Source of the DNA: Kingdonia uniflora
Taxonomy: Eukaryota; Streptophyta; Magnoliopsida; Ranunculales; Circaeasteraceae
Reading direction: 5' to 3'
Assembly (NCBI GenBank): GCA_014058105.1
Contig: JACGCM010002647.1
Coordinates: 310,001 to 374,000, forward strand
DNA length: 64,000 nucleotides
The notes below the pieces were generated by a model. That model ran no database searches and was not told the DNA's origin. It saw only the letters and a program-made list of their open reading frames with translations. This document shows, piece after piece, positions 11,499-22,200 of this stretch. A program made the position numbers and the translations under genes. Position 1 is the stretch's first letter. Every line of letters begins with the position of its first letter.

Positions 11499-14400
11499 AT
11501 GGATCATCCAATTGTTGAGTTAGATAATGATAATGGCGTCAACATTAATCTTGATGGAGATGGCATGGAGATGGAGGGGATTGATGGCCCATTGTCAGAG
11601 GCTGGAACTGGAGATGAAAGTGTTGCCACATTTGCTAGGAAACCTGGTAATCGTAAGCGAAACTAACTTCTCATGTTTGGGCTTTTTTTGAAATCTTTGT
11701 TGGCAAGGATAATAAAGAAAGGGCTAAGTGTAAGAAATGTGGTGCCATTTATTTGTCTGCTAGTTCACATGGGACCGGCAATCTTTCTCGTCATCTCAAA
11801 ACATGTAAGAAGACTACAACACGTGATTTGGGACAAATGCTTTTGTCTCAATCCGAGTCTTCCATGTCTTTGAGGGCGACAAAGTTTGACCCTGTTGTTT
11901 TTCGTGAGATGTTGAATCTAGCAATAATTAGGCATCAACTCCCTTTCAAGTTTATGGAGTATGAGGGGAATCGTGATGCCTTTACTTATGTGGCATTTTC
12001 TAATAGGGAGTTGAAGCTAGTGTCTAGAAATACAGCTAGGGCAGATGTTATCAAGATTTATGAAAGGGAGAAAAAGAAGGTTATGACTGGGTTGCGTGGG
12101 GTAGCGGGAAGAATTAGTCTAACATCTGATTTATGGAGTTCTATTACAATAGATGGCTTTATTTCAATTACAGCACATTTTGTGAATTCCGATTGGACTT
12201 TAGAGAAGAAGATTCTTAGTTTTTCTTATATGCCATCTCCTCACACCGGATTGACCATATGTGAGAAAATTCACACTTTACTTTGTGATTAGGGCATTGA
12301 GAAGAAACTCTTTTCTATTATGTTAGATAATATTTCGTCTAATGATGTCTTTGTTAGGATGCTTAAGAGTAAATTAAAGTTGAGTGATTCTTTGTTGTTC
12401 GGTGGAGAGTTTTTTTATGCAAGGTGTTGTGCTCATGTGATTAATCTAATTGTACAAGAGGGTTTGAAGGAGATTGATGTATCGGTTGGTAAAGTTTGGG
12501 AGAGTGTGCGGTATTTTAGGGGTTCTCAACGTAGGAAACATTTTTTTTGGGATTGTGTTAGGCAAGCGTCATTACCCTTTAACAAGGGTTTGATGCAAGA
12601 TGTGCCAACTCGTTGGAGCTCCACTTACATGATGTTTGATAGTGTTCTTTTCTACCGAAAGGCTTTTACTCATTTGGAGTTGAGTAATTCTAACTACAAG
12701 TGTTGCCCTTCCGAGGATGAATGGGACAGAGTTGGGAAGATATGCGAGTTTTTGAAGTTATTTTTTAATGTGACATGTCTTTTCTCCAGGACAAAGTACC
12801 CCACTTCAAATTTATATTTTCCTCAAGTTTATTCGGTTCAACATCATATTTCAAAAGTTATGAAGGGTAGGGATGAGTTTATGAAATCCATGGCATCGCA
12901 AATGAAGACTAAGTTTGGGAAATATTGGTCAAAGCATAACCTTATATTTGTTGTGGCTTGTGTATTAGATCCTAGATACAAACTTGTTTTTGTAGAGTTT
13001 GCTTACAATGAGATCTATGGGCTGGAAAATCAAGAGTTTAGAGACTTCAAGGAGAAGTTGAATCAACTTTTTGACATCTATGTGGCTTTGTATATTTCCA
13101 AGGGAACTCCTAGTTCCAAGCCAACTCCTAATTCAAGTTCTAGTTCCATGAAGTCAAATCTGGATATGGAAGTTATGCAGGTATTAATAATTTATTATAC
13201 CTTTTGCTATGAGTAATTGAGCATGTATGACTGTCTGCTAGCATGCCTCTGTACTGTCTGTAATCTATTTCATTTTGGCTTAATACTTTAGTCTACAATA
13301 TCATATGTGATGTTGTATTAGACATTTAGACTGAGTGACTGAGTAGTATGACTGTCTGCTAGCATCAGCATGCCTCTGTAGTCTGTACTGTCTGTAGTCT
13401 ATTTCATTTTGGATGTATACTTTGGTCTATAATATCATATTATCATATGTGATTCTGTAATGACTAATGAGACTGAGTAATGATTGTATGACTGTAATCT
13501 GTTATCTGTGATTCTGTTACTCTGTAATCTATATGACTAAATTACTAATTGAGTATGTATGACTGTCTGCTAGCAATAGCATGCCTCTGTAATGACTAAT
13601 GAGACTGAGTAATGACTGTATGACTGTAATCTGTTATCTGTGATTCTGTTACTCTGTAATCTGTATGACTAATTGAGTATGTATGACTATCTGCTAGCAT
13701 GCCTCTGTCTGTACTTTGTACTGTTTGTAGTCTATTTCATTTTTGCTGTATACTTTAGTCTATAATAATATCATATGTAATTATGTATTAGACTGAGTAA
13801 TGAGTATGACTGTCTCCTAGCATGTCTCTGTAGTCTGTACTGTCTGTACTCTATAGTCTATTTCATTTTGGCTTAATACTTTAGTCTATAATATCTATGT
13901 GATTCTGTATGAGACTGAGTAATGAGTCTAATGACTGTAATCTGTGATTTTGTTACTCTGTAATCTGTATGACAGTATGACTAATTGATTGAGTATGTAT
14001 GACTGTCTGCTAGCATGCCTCCGTACTGTCTGAGTGTTTGTAGTGTAATCTATTTCATTTTGGCTTAATACTTTAATCTATAATATCATATGTGATTCTG
14101 TATTAGACTAAGTAGACTAGAGACTATAAGTAATGACTAATGAGTATGATTGACTGTATATAGCTAGCTGCTAGCATGACTTAGTAGATATTCTTATATG
14201 CCTCTAATGTCTAATGTCCAATGTCTAAGGCATTTGAGATGTTTGACGAGAGTGAACATTCCCCGGTGAAGTCTCAGCTACAACAATATCTGGAGGAGCC
14301 TAAGTTTAGTTTAAGCGGGGATTTCGATATACTTTCTTTTTGGAAGTCATACCAATTTAGATATCCCGAGCTTGCTTTGATGGCTCGTGATGTATTGGCC

Positions 14401-14897
14401 ATCCCGATATCCACTGTAGCTTCTGAGTCTGCTTTTAGCATTGGTGGAAGAGTTATAGATCCATTCCGTAGTGCTTTAAAACCTGCGTGTGCCGAGGCTC
14501 TAGTTTGTACCCGTGATTGGTTATCTCAGAGAGGTGATCTCATTTTACATTGATTTTATGTATTCTTTTGTTGCATTTTAATAATCGTTGTTTATTTGAG
14601 AGTGATCTCATTACTTTATAAATAAATTTTGTAGGGGATTCAAATGTTGAGGATGTTGTGGAATCGGCTATAGAGGAGCTTGGTGAAGAGTTGTCACTTC
14701 TGGATGTTGGTAAGTATGAACTAAGTTGTTATTTTTATGACCTAGTCCTATTTAACTTTGTGTTCTAAATATTTTATTTGACATGTATATACTATATACT
14801 GTATATAGGACAATTTTCTCATGGAGTTAACGACGTGGAAGAATCACCAGAGAGTGCAAGTAATGGCGGCAATGGACCAAGTGGAAGTGGTGTTTGA
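11499..14897 (+). pseudogene. hAT transposase (BED finger, RNase H-like DDE, hAT C-terminal dimerisation), two lesions
   Basis: The transposase would cut and reinsert the element from the nucleus. Exons by splice consensus: 11499-13180, 14230-14533, 14635-14709 and 14809-14897; all phases agree and the stop is TGA at 14895. Exon 1 holds an acidic start and a BED zinc finger (CKKCGAIY, then GTGNLSRHLKTC, about 11726-11800). The catalytic core follows: SDLWSS, the LDN...SND block, and a CAHVINLIVQ block. Exon 2 has the hAT-C domain (ASESAFSIGG), with the catalytic Glu. A one-base deletion near 11658-11660 and a TAG at 12290 (where the family has Trp) break it. Exon 1 otherwise stays open for about 500 codons. 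Confidence 0.9.
13205..14200 (+). repeat. Minisatellite-like repeats filling hAT intron 1
   Basis: About seven imperfect copies of a 110-200 bp unit lie inside the 1049-bp intron (13181-14229). Each copy contains ATGACTGTCTGCTAGCATG and then a CTCTGTACTGTCTGTAGTC block. Most continue with CTATTTCATTTTGGCTTAA, a TTAGTCTATAATATCATATG block and a GACTGAGTAATGAG block. Unit starts are near 13226, 13348, 13558, 13682, 13806, 14000 and 14150. A nested shorter unit (GACTGTAATCTGTTATCTG with CTCTGTAATCTGTATGAC) alternates with it between 13480 and 13680. Confidence 0.8.
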
Positions 14898-15489
14898 CTT
14901 TGCATTGACTATTTCAGTTTGACTGTTTGTGAGTTGTGACTTGTGACTTGTGACTATGAGTATGAGAGTATGAGTCTATGATACACTTGTGACTGTGAGT
15001 TGACTGTTTGTGAATTGTGACTTTGTGTGGGAATATGGTAAATGGTAATGCACTATGCAGGTAGCAGCATGAGTGCTGAGTGCATGACTGCATGAGCAAT
15101 ATGCAGTTATGACTATGATACTGAATGTCTGAATCACTGAGACACTGATGCATTTTGATTTTTTTTATGTCTTTGTTGACTGTTCACTGTTGTATATATG
15201 AATGAACTAGGGTAGTTTCAGTCTTGCAGAGTATGAATGAGACTATGAGTATGTCTTTTTTGATGCAATTGCAGACTTGCAGTATTGTATATTTGTAATT
15301 TTGTATTATCTTTTAGTATTATCTTTTGAATTCTGATAATCTGAATTATTGAATTCTGAATCTTTGATTAAGTGATGATATTGTATGAAGTATGAAGTAT
15401 GAAGTTTGAAAAAAAAAAAAATATGAAGTATGAACTTCTGAATATTTTTTTTTTGATTGGTGTATGAACTTCTGTTCTGAATTGTGATT

Positions 15490-15696
15490 CTCTGAATTTC
15501 GATGGGTCGGGTTGACAGGTTCTCGTGTTGACCCGATAGTTTCGCGGGTCAAATGGGTCGGGTCGTGTCAACCCAATAATTTGCAGGTCGGGCTCGGGTC
15601 CATTTTTTTGACCTGTTTAGTAAACAGGTCGGGTTCGGGTTGGCTCTTTTTTGACCCGAACCCGTGACGACCCGACCCGACCCATTGACAGCCCTA
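15490..15696. repeat. hAT 3' subterminal motif array
   Basis: The last ~200 bp carry at least eight GGGTCGGGT / ACCCGACCC-type motifs in both orientations, plus TTGACCCG variants. Subterminal clusters of short motifs bind the Ac transposase; by analogy these are candidate binding sites. The 5' end lacks this array and instead has repeated TTGTAATTG, so the two ends are asymmetric. Confidence 0.6.
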
Positions 15697-15704
15697 GTTC
15701 AGGC
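15697..15704. repeat. 8-bp target site duplication, right (hAT)
   Basis: Exact repeat of GTTCAGGC found at 11278-11285. Removing the element and one copy restores the empty site. Confidence 0.9.
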
Positions 15705-16249
15705 TACTAAGATGGCAAGTGACCTCCTATAACTTTCACCCAACAGTTGAGTGCATAAAGTTTGCTCCAAGTTCAAGTTCTGAGGATTTTAAGATTCTCG
15801 TGGCAACTGTTAAGAGCCATTTTCACATTGCATGGCAGGGCATCTCACATCTCTTTATTTTGTAATTAGCATAGGAACGTGCTTCAATCCTATTTCAACA
15901 TTCAAAACATATAAACATATAGATGAATCACGATATGATATAATTGTGATTTCGGTTCAATTCAAATTTAATTTGTTTGTACTAATTTCCAATATCAAAC
16001 AAAAGTATCAGTTACATAATACTTTGTAACTCGGAAAAAATACAAATATATCTGGATTTATATCATCTATACATCACAACATTTGCATCATGACTGTATC
16101 AGGAACATTTTTTTGATAAAATAGCGGAATTGAACTCCTCGCAGCAAATACTCAGTCCTTGGTATCAGCTTTTGTTCCAGAAAATACTCAGTCCTTGGTA
16201 TCAGCCTTGGTTCCAGAAAAACTAAATCAAGTATAACTAGATAAACTAG
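15705..16249. other. Spacer between hAT element and MRL7L 3' end
   Basis: A plus-strand frame continues about 45 codons right after the hAT insertion but has no recognised motif. The segment 16140-16210 contains a short direct repeat (AATACTCAGTCCTTGGTATCAG twice), probably within the MRL7L 3' untranslated region, which must lie just below 16250 on the minus strand. Confidence 0.4.
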
Positions 16250-19200
16250 TCATACATCAATCACTGATGATAATGTTGAATTTCTCCTCGTGTTTAGTGT
16301 GTTCTCGTTGTTGCTTGGAACAGGAAGAATCACTTCATGCTGGTCTCCAGTTACAGCAAGGAACGGCGGCTTTGTTGCCCCATAGTAGAAGAATGCCATT
16401 ACTCTTGACAACTCATCAGCGGTTCTAACATCTGCAGCCACAGATAAATATTAAATTTTTGGATGAAATACGCATTAACATATAGAAAAAAACATTTGAA
16501 GTTCTCAAGGGCAATTTTGAATTCCCATTCTCATCTTTACCCAAGTTACATCTAAATTGCACAAAATCTGCTTATCCTTTAAGGCCGTGTTTGACTTTTC
16601 ATACCCCGTGCTTTTAGCTTTTAGTTTCGGTAAAAGTAGGCAGACTTTGAAAGTGTTTTATCAGGGTTTTAGGGTTCAGGATAGAAAATATATGTTCACC
16701 TTTTTAAGGTGTGAAAACAAAAACCCTGTGCATCATTGCTCTTGTTTTCACATTATAGATATTTTCACACACTGTGCTTTTAGCTTTTAGTTTTGGTAAA
16801 AGTAGGAAGGCTTTGAAAGTGTTTTATCAGGATTTCAGGATTCAGGATACGAAATATATGTTCACCTTCTTGTAGTTAGCAAAACCAATAGCTTGAACTC
16901 AAGAGCAATGTGACATTTTAGAAACATAAGCAATGATGCACAGGGTTCTTGTTTTCACACATTAAGCCCATGCTATCTCATTATATGGGAGAATAAAATT
17001 ATTACCTCTGGAAATACGATTTGATACATTTTCATCTCTTTTCTTGCAAACTTAACTTTGTAGGGTGTCTCTAGTATACATTATCACAAACAAGAATCAA
17101 CCAGTCTTTCTCCTCATCATCTTAGACATCACATAACAAAGAAATAAACACATACCTTTCTCGCGGTATAAAATTTTCCCAGCTTTGGTGAAAATTATCT
17201 CGGGAAAAACTGAGACTTTTAAAGAAGAAACTAAATCCATCTCAACAACAGCATCAACTGCAACACACTGCTCAGTGACATGCAGTTATTTAAACCAAAT
17301 AGAAGATGTAATTTCTTACACAAACAACAAAGATGATATCAAATGGATTTACTTACTCTTGGTGAAGGCAGTCTCGAGTTCCAAAAGATGTGTGCTGTTT
17401 TCTCCAATTCTTCTCTTACCTTCTCATTTTCCTTTGGCCTGAAGAGATAAATAGACAAGTTATATACAGTTTATGGAAAGTGAAATTTATTTCTCATAAA
17501 TTTTGAGAGACTAAATATTCACATACATCGGGAAGCTAGAACCATTCATGCAGTTTTTAATCTCCCTACAATCATTCCTCGCATATAGCACAACCTTCTA
17601 GTTTATGTATTTGCACAGTTTTATTACAAACAGACCAGCCCTATTATGCAAGGGCTTCCAGTTGTGGCGTATATGGAAAGTGGACATGTTCTTCTTGTTC
17701 CTTCTTTCCTCTGCTTGTTTTTGTATTCTAGTATCAGTATACAAACATATTCAACTTAGACAAGAAAGAAAGAAAGAAAGAGGAAACATAATTGAATCAT
17801 TGTAAAGTTTACGTGTATGCTCTTATTATGCTACTACTGAAAAGTGAAACTACCACATACTTAGGTATTTTGACTACCATCAAGCTCATTAAACTAATAT
17901 AGAACTAGAAGAAAGGAGATTGGAAATTGGGAGGGATGAATTTGCTACTGAACAGAAGGCCGTCCATGAGCAATTTACTAGGACATGAGTTACAAAGGTA
18001 TTTACACAATCCAATTTTGGCAAGAGATGTATCAAGAGGACTCTAGAGCAGTTAAAAGTTAACGTGCAGATTAAGTTTTAAATCTGCACGTTAACTTTTA
18101 ACTTCTCTAGAGTCCTCTTGATACATCTGTTACCAGCAAGGTTAAGCTAATGAGGAAGATTATGGCAATATCGAGTTACCCCATGCGCAAGATTAATGTG
18201 ATGGAATATGTTAAAGAATATGACCTGGTGCAACATATCATGGTGTTAAGAAGACAAGAAGCAATATAGGGAATAAAATAAATCTGACCTCTTATATCTA
18301 TTATGCACGAAAACAATTAGAGGACTAATATCCTTGAATACGGTCTCTTCCCATTCTTCGGTGGTGATGTCTTTGATTGGACGAATGTAATCATCATCTT
18401 GCCAAACTAGCTTTTTATCGCTATCGTACTTCTCATCATCGTCATCCTTTTTTACATTTTTTATAGAAATCTTGTTAAAAAACTGCCCGAAATTAAAACC
18501 CCGGCCATCTGCATCCTCCGGCCAATCAGGATCTTCCTCATCTACAACAAGGGGGTACTCCGCAAGAAGCTTTTCCATCTTCTTCCTTCTTTCAATGGGG
18601 TCCTGTTCTTCCTCGACATTGGGGTTCATGTCAATCACTTCTCTAATTTTCCTTCTCAATTCACTCCTCTCTTCATCAGTCATAAGTATGTTACCATCTT
18701 CCTCATCCTTGATACCACTGTATTTGTCTTCTCCATTTTTCTTCCCATCATCACAATCCACTTCATCAACTACTTTAGCCCTCAGTCTAGTTCTTCTTTT
18801 CCCATAAACCTTGAGGAAAAAAAGTCAAACATTTGAATTAGTTTATATTACACTTATTATTAATTGATTTGCCTCTGCTTGCATATTAAATAGCCAATGC
18901 TCAAATATTAGAAACTCTCTTCATAATAGAAGAAAGAATACAATTAAGCACAAAAGAAATAAGTAAAAGAAGAGAGTCTAGATATAAAGAGAGGAACTTG
19001 AGCAAAGATGAGCGTGTGTGCGTAAATCTTCACATAACAACTTGAAACAAACTTTAGTCCACTCGTACAGTAGTGCAAATATACAAAACACCACCACTAG
19101 TCCGACTGGACCTTATATATATGTGACAACCAGAAGGAGGGAAAAACTTCGGATTCAATTCAACTATGGATCCATCGTTAGGACTAATTGCATATAACAA

Positions 19201-22200
19201 AAATGCTCAGAAGATACCTGTTTGCATAGTAGTATGAACTAATTTATTTCCTTCATAAAATTCTAGCCAAGTAGCCTAAGCATATCCTACATCGGCTCGA
19301 AGACTTACCTAACCTAAATACCTAATGCTAGCGAAGGGGCACGGAAGACCGACCTTCCTCATGTCAGTACATGGGTCCCAAAGTAGGCCTAGCCGGCCCC
19401 GAATCTAATTTTTTTCAGTGAGAAGCTTTTTCGTTTTAGATAACATTCTAGGTAAAAAGCTTCTGAGGCCCGTTAATAAATCAAATCCTTTGATTTCACA
19501 GTAGTAATGCCTATAGGAGCTAATTAACTGTTTTAATTCGTCTACCGTCTATGGTACTAATGACTTAATTACTTAAGGATATAGGCTTTATTTTAAGATA
19601 ATCGAATGATATTTGAATACATAACACATCAGGTCCTTAAAAAACATAAGTAGGATAATAGCATGTGCAGTACACGATTACATTACACCAGTGAGATCAT
19701 CGAGCACCGTGCAGGCCTATAGTGTAGAGTTGTTAATGAGACTGGACATTATTTAATATGATTGAATGATATTTGTATACATAACACAGCGGGTCCTTAA
19801 GAAACATGTATAGGATAATAGTATGTGAAGTAAACGATTACACCAGTGACATCTGGTTATCGACTACTGTGTAGGTACAGTTTAGAGTTGTCAATGGGAC
19901 TGGATATCCATATGTATAACTGAAACACTAAGTGACTTCCAAATTGGAAGGGCAATGCTGTCAAAATCTTAAAATTTACAATTTGATTCCCACTGTATAA
20001 ATCGAATCACACCTATAATAATTCAAATTTTAGGGTAAATTTTCATTTTACCAGTTTAAAATCTAATCCTTTCCGACTCACATAATCTTACGGCCCGTAT
20101 CAAATCCAACGATTCAATTTTCGGTAAACAATTGGTTCAGCGCTGGCCAACTTCCAGAACACAATTTTTTTTCTTCCTTCTTAAATCTAAAATTTAGCTC
20201 TTCTAAGTACTTTCCCGCTATTTAAAATGAAGACATTGCTCTATTTAAAATGAAGAAGGCAAAGCTTTCCTTTGGTGCCATTCTTGTCAGCACCAATTTT
20301 GGGGTGATGTTTTTTTGTTTTTTGTGTTTTTGCAAGGCAAACCGGTTTTATATAGGGATCCATAACCCTGAGTTTCCAACCCCATCAGGTTTCGATCTCA
20401 CGACCTCTCTCTAGGTGGAGAGGTACAACCACCATTGGGCCAAGAGCCCAATGGTTTGGGGTGATGTTTTCCTGATTATTTAGTTATAGATGGTTGTCCT
20501 AGGATTCTAGCTTTATTTAAGGTGAATGATGAGTTCGCTGGTTCTTTCTTGGAAGTTATGACCAGTGGCGGAGCTACACAAGGCCAAGTGGGGCAGCTGC
20601 CCTCACTCAACTTTCTCGAAAAGTTTCCTACTAAATAGGATTTACTGTCTTCTTTTGTAAGCAAATAAAATTTTATGTTACTTTCATGAATTTCTTCCTT
20701 ATAAATAGCAATTTGCCCCACTGAAATTTGATGTAGTTTCTCCTAAATTTAAGATAACATATCCTTCTTTTTACACCTTCAAAATATTAGCTTCTAGAGA
20801 AAATATAGGAATAAAAGCATCAACTTCTATTTTAGAGGAGAAAATGAAAACCTAAGCAACTATACCATCTCTTGTGTACATACTCTTTCCATATCAATTT
20901 TTTGGATTTTTCTTCCCGTTGAGAGAAGAACGCACTTACATTTTGTGCATTCAACAAATTATTGAAAATTCACTGGAAAGATAGGTTGTAGGCTATCGCA
21001 CAAACTTGTCCTTTAATCTGAGGGGTTGGTACTTTCATGGTTATTGTACCTACTTGCTTAGATGAGTTCAACTAGTAAGGTCATTGTTGGCCAACTTCAC
21101 TTATTTAAATACCGGAGCCAAAAGCTTATCAAACCTATCAGGTAAATATCCAGCTCCAGAGTGTGGATAGCCCTCTTGGACATTGTGTATCTTCAAATTA
21201 GTGTACCCATCACCCAATTTGTCTAGGTGTTTAAATAAGTGAAGTTTATTATATATTGTAAACTTATTCTTTATTTAAAGGTTGTAATATTGTTGATTCG
21301 GACAAGGTAGGCATATAATGGTACTAGGGACTATGTATAGGGACAGGGTGAGGCAATTTTTACTCCCAGTAACCCTGCAAATAGTATTTTAAGTGAAGAG
21401 ACACACTAGTATTTTATTTGACAAGAGATATTAAATGATGCAATTATCAAACATTAACAGGGGGCAAGGTTTAAGATGTGGGGAGTAGGTTGCTTGGTGA
21501 GGCAGAGGCGGTGTGAGGACTAGCGTCAATCATTACATAAAAATACATTATTATAGATAATTTTTTGTGAATAGATAGAAATAAAATCTGTCTTCTTCTA
21601 TGCACTTTGTCTTTTGAAACCCTAATTATGTCTTTCATTTTTCTCCAAAAATCCAACAAACCTCGATTATCATTTAGATTTACTCTATTGAAGATTTGAT
21701 ATTCATTTATGTGGAAAAAGGTATAAACCCAATATTATAACCCAACATCTGTGTTGGTTTTCTTAGTCGTACGCCAATAGTATGGACTATCCTATTAGGA
21801 GTTTAGTTATTGTAGGACTTGTGATGGGGTCAGGATAAGCAGTAGAGGCTTATTAGTCGTGACCTACTTGTTGAGAAACAAATCTTAAACTTAGCCTCCA
21901 CTTATCTAAGCAAGAGAGAAGCTTACTTCATCCACCATATACCCATATCAAGTTTTAGAGAGATAAAGCCATAATTTCTCAACGATTCAGATAGACCGAA
22001 GAGACGAGATTCCAACCTCACTATTTGCACCTCACAAATCACAGAGAGAGAGTTTCAACCTACTTTATCGTGAGTAAAGAAGAAGGAAAAGGGCAACTTC
22101 CGTGCGTTGATCGAAGGAGTTTAGCGGTAGAATTAGTATTGTCGTTTTACCTTATACAAATAATGCCTCCAAATCTTCAATGCGTAAACAATCGCTGCCA

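Larger units (their letters stand above)
11286..15696 (+). mobile_element. Complete hAT transposon (Ac/Tam3-like), 4411 bp
   Basis: The element starts TAGGGCTGTC (11286-11295) and ends with the exact complement GACAGCCCTA (15687-15696), flanked by identical GTTCAGGC duplications. It encodes a BED-finger/hAT-C transposase in four exons, followed by a 3' region packed with GGGTCGGGT-like motifs. Both ends and the coding region are intact in layout, but the transposase carries one frameshift and one stop. It could still be moved in trans. The exact ends and duplication suggest a fairly recent insertion. Confidence 0.93.

Noticed and set aside
13181..14229. CRISPR-like array suggested by regular repeats
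   Set aside because: Repeats are long, imperfect and contiguous without unique spacers, and lie within a eukaryotic intron with GT-AG ends.
15710..15845. 45-codon open frame beginning at the hAT right flank, perhaps a gene disrupted by the insertion
   Set aside because: No matching open frame continues on the left flank (11200-11285 has stops) and no motif was recognised.
18472..18807. 111-codon plus-strand frame rich in Ser and Leu
   Set aside because: It is the antisense shadow of MRL7L exon 2, whose minus-strand frame has clear family motifs.
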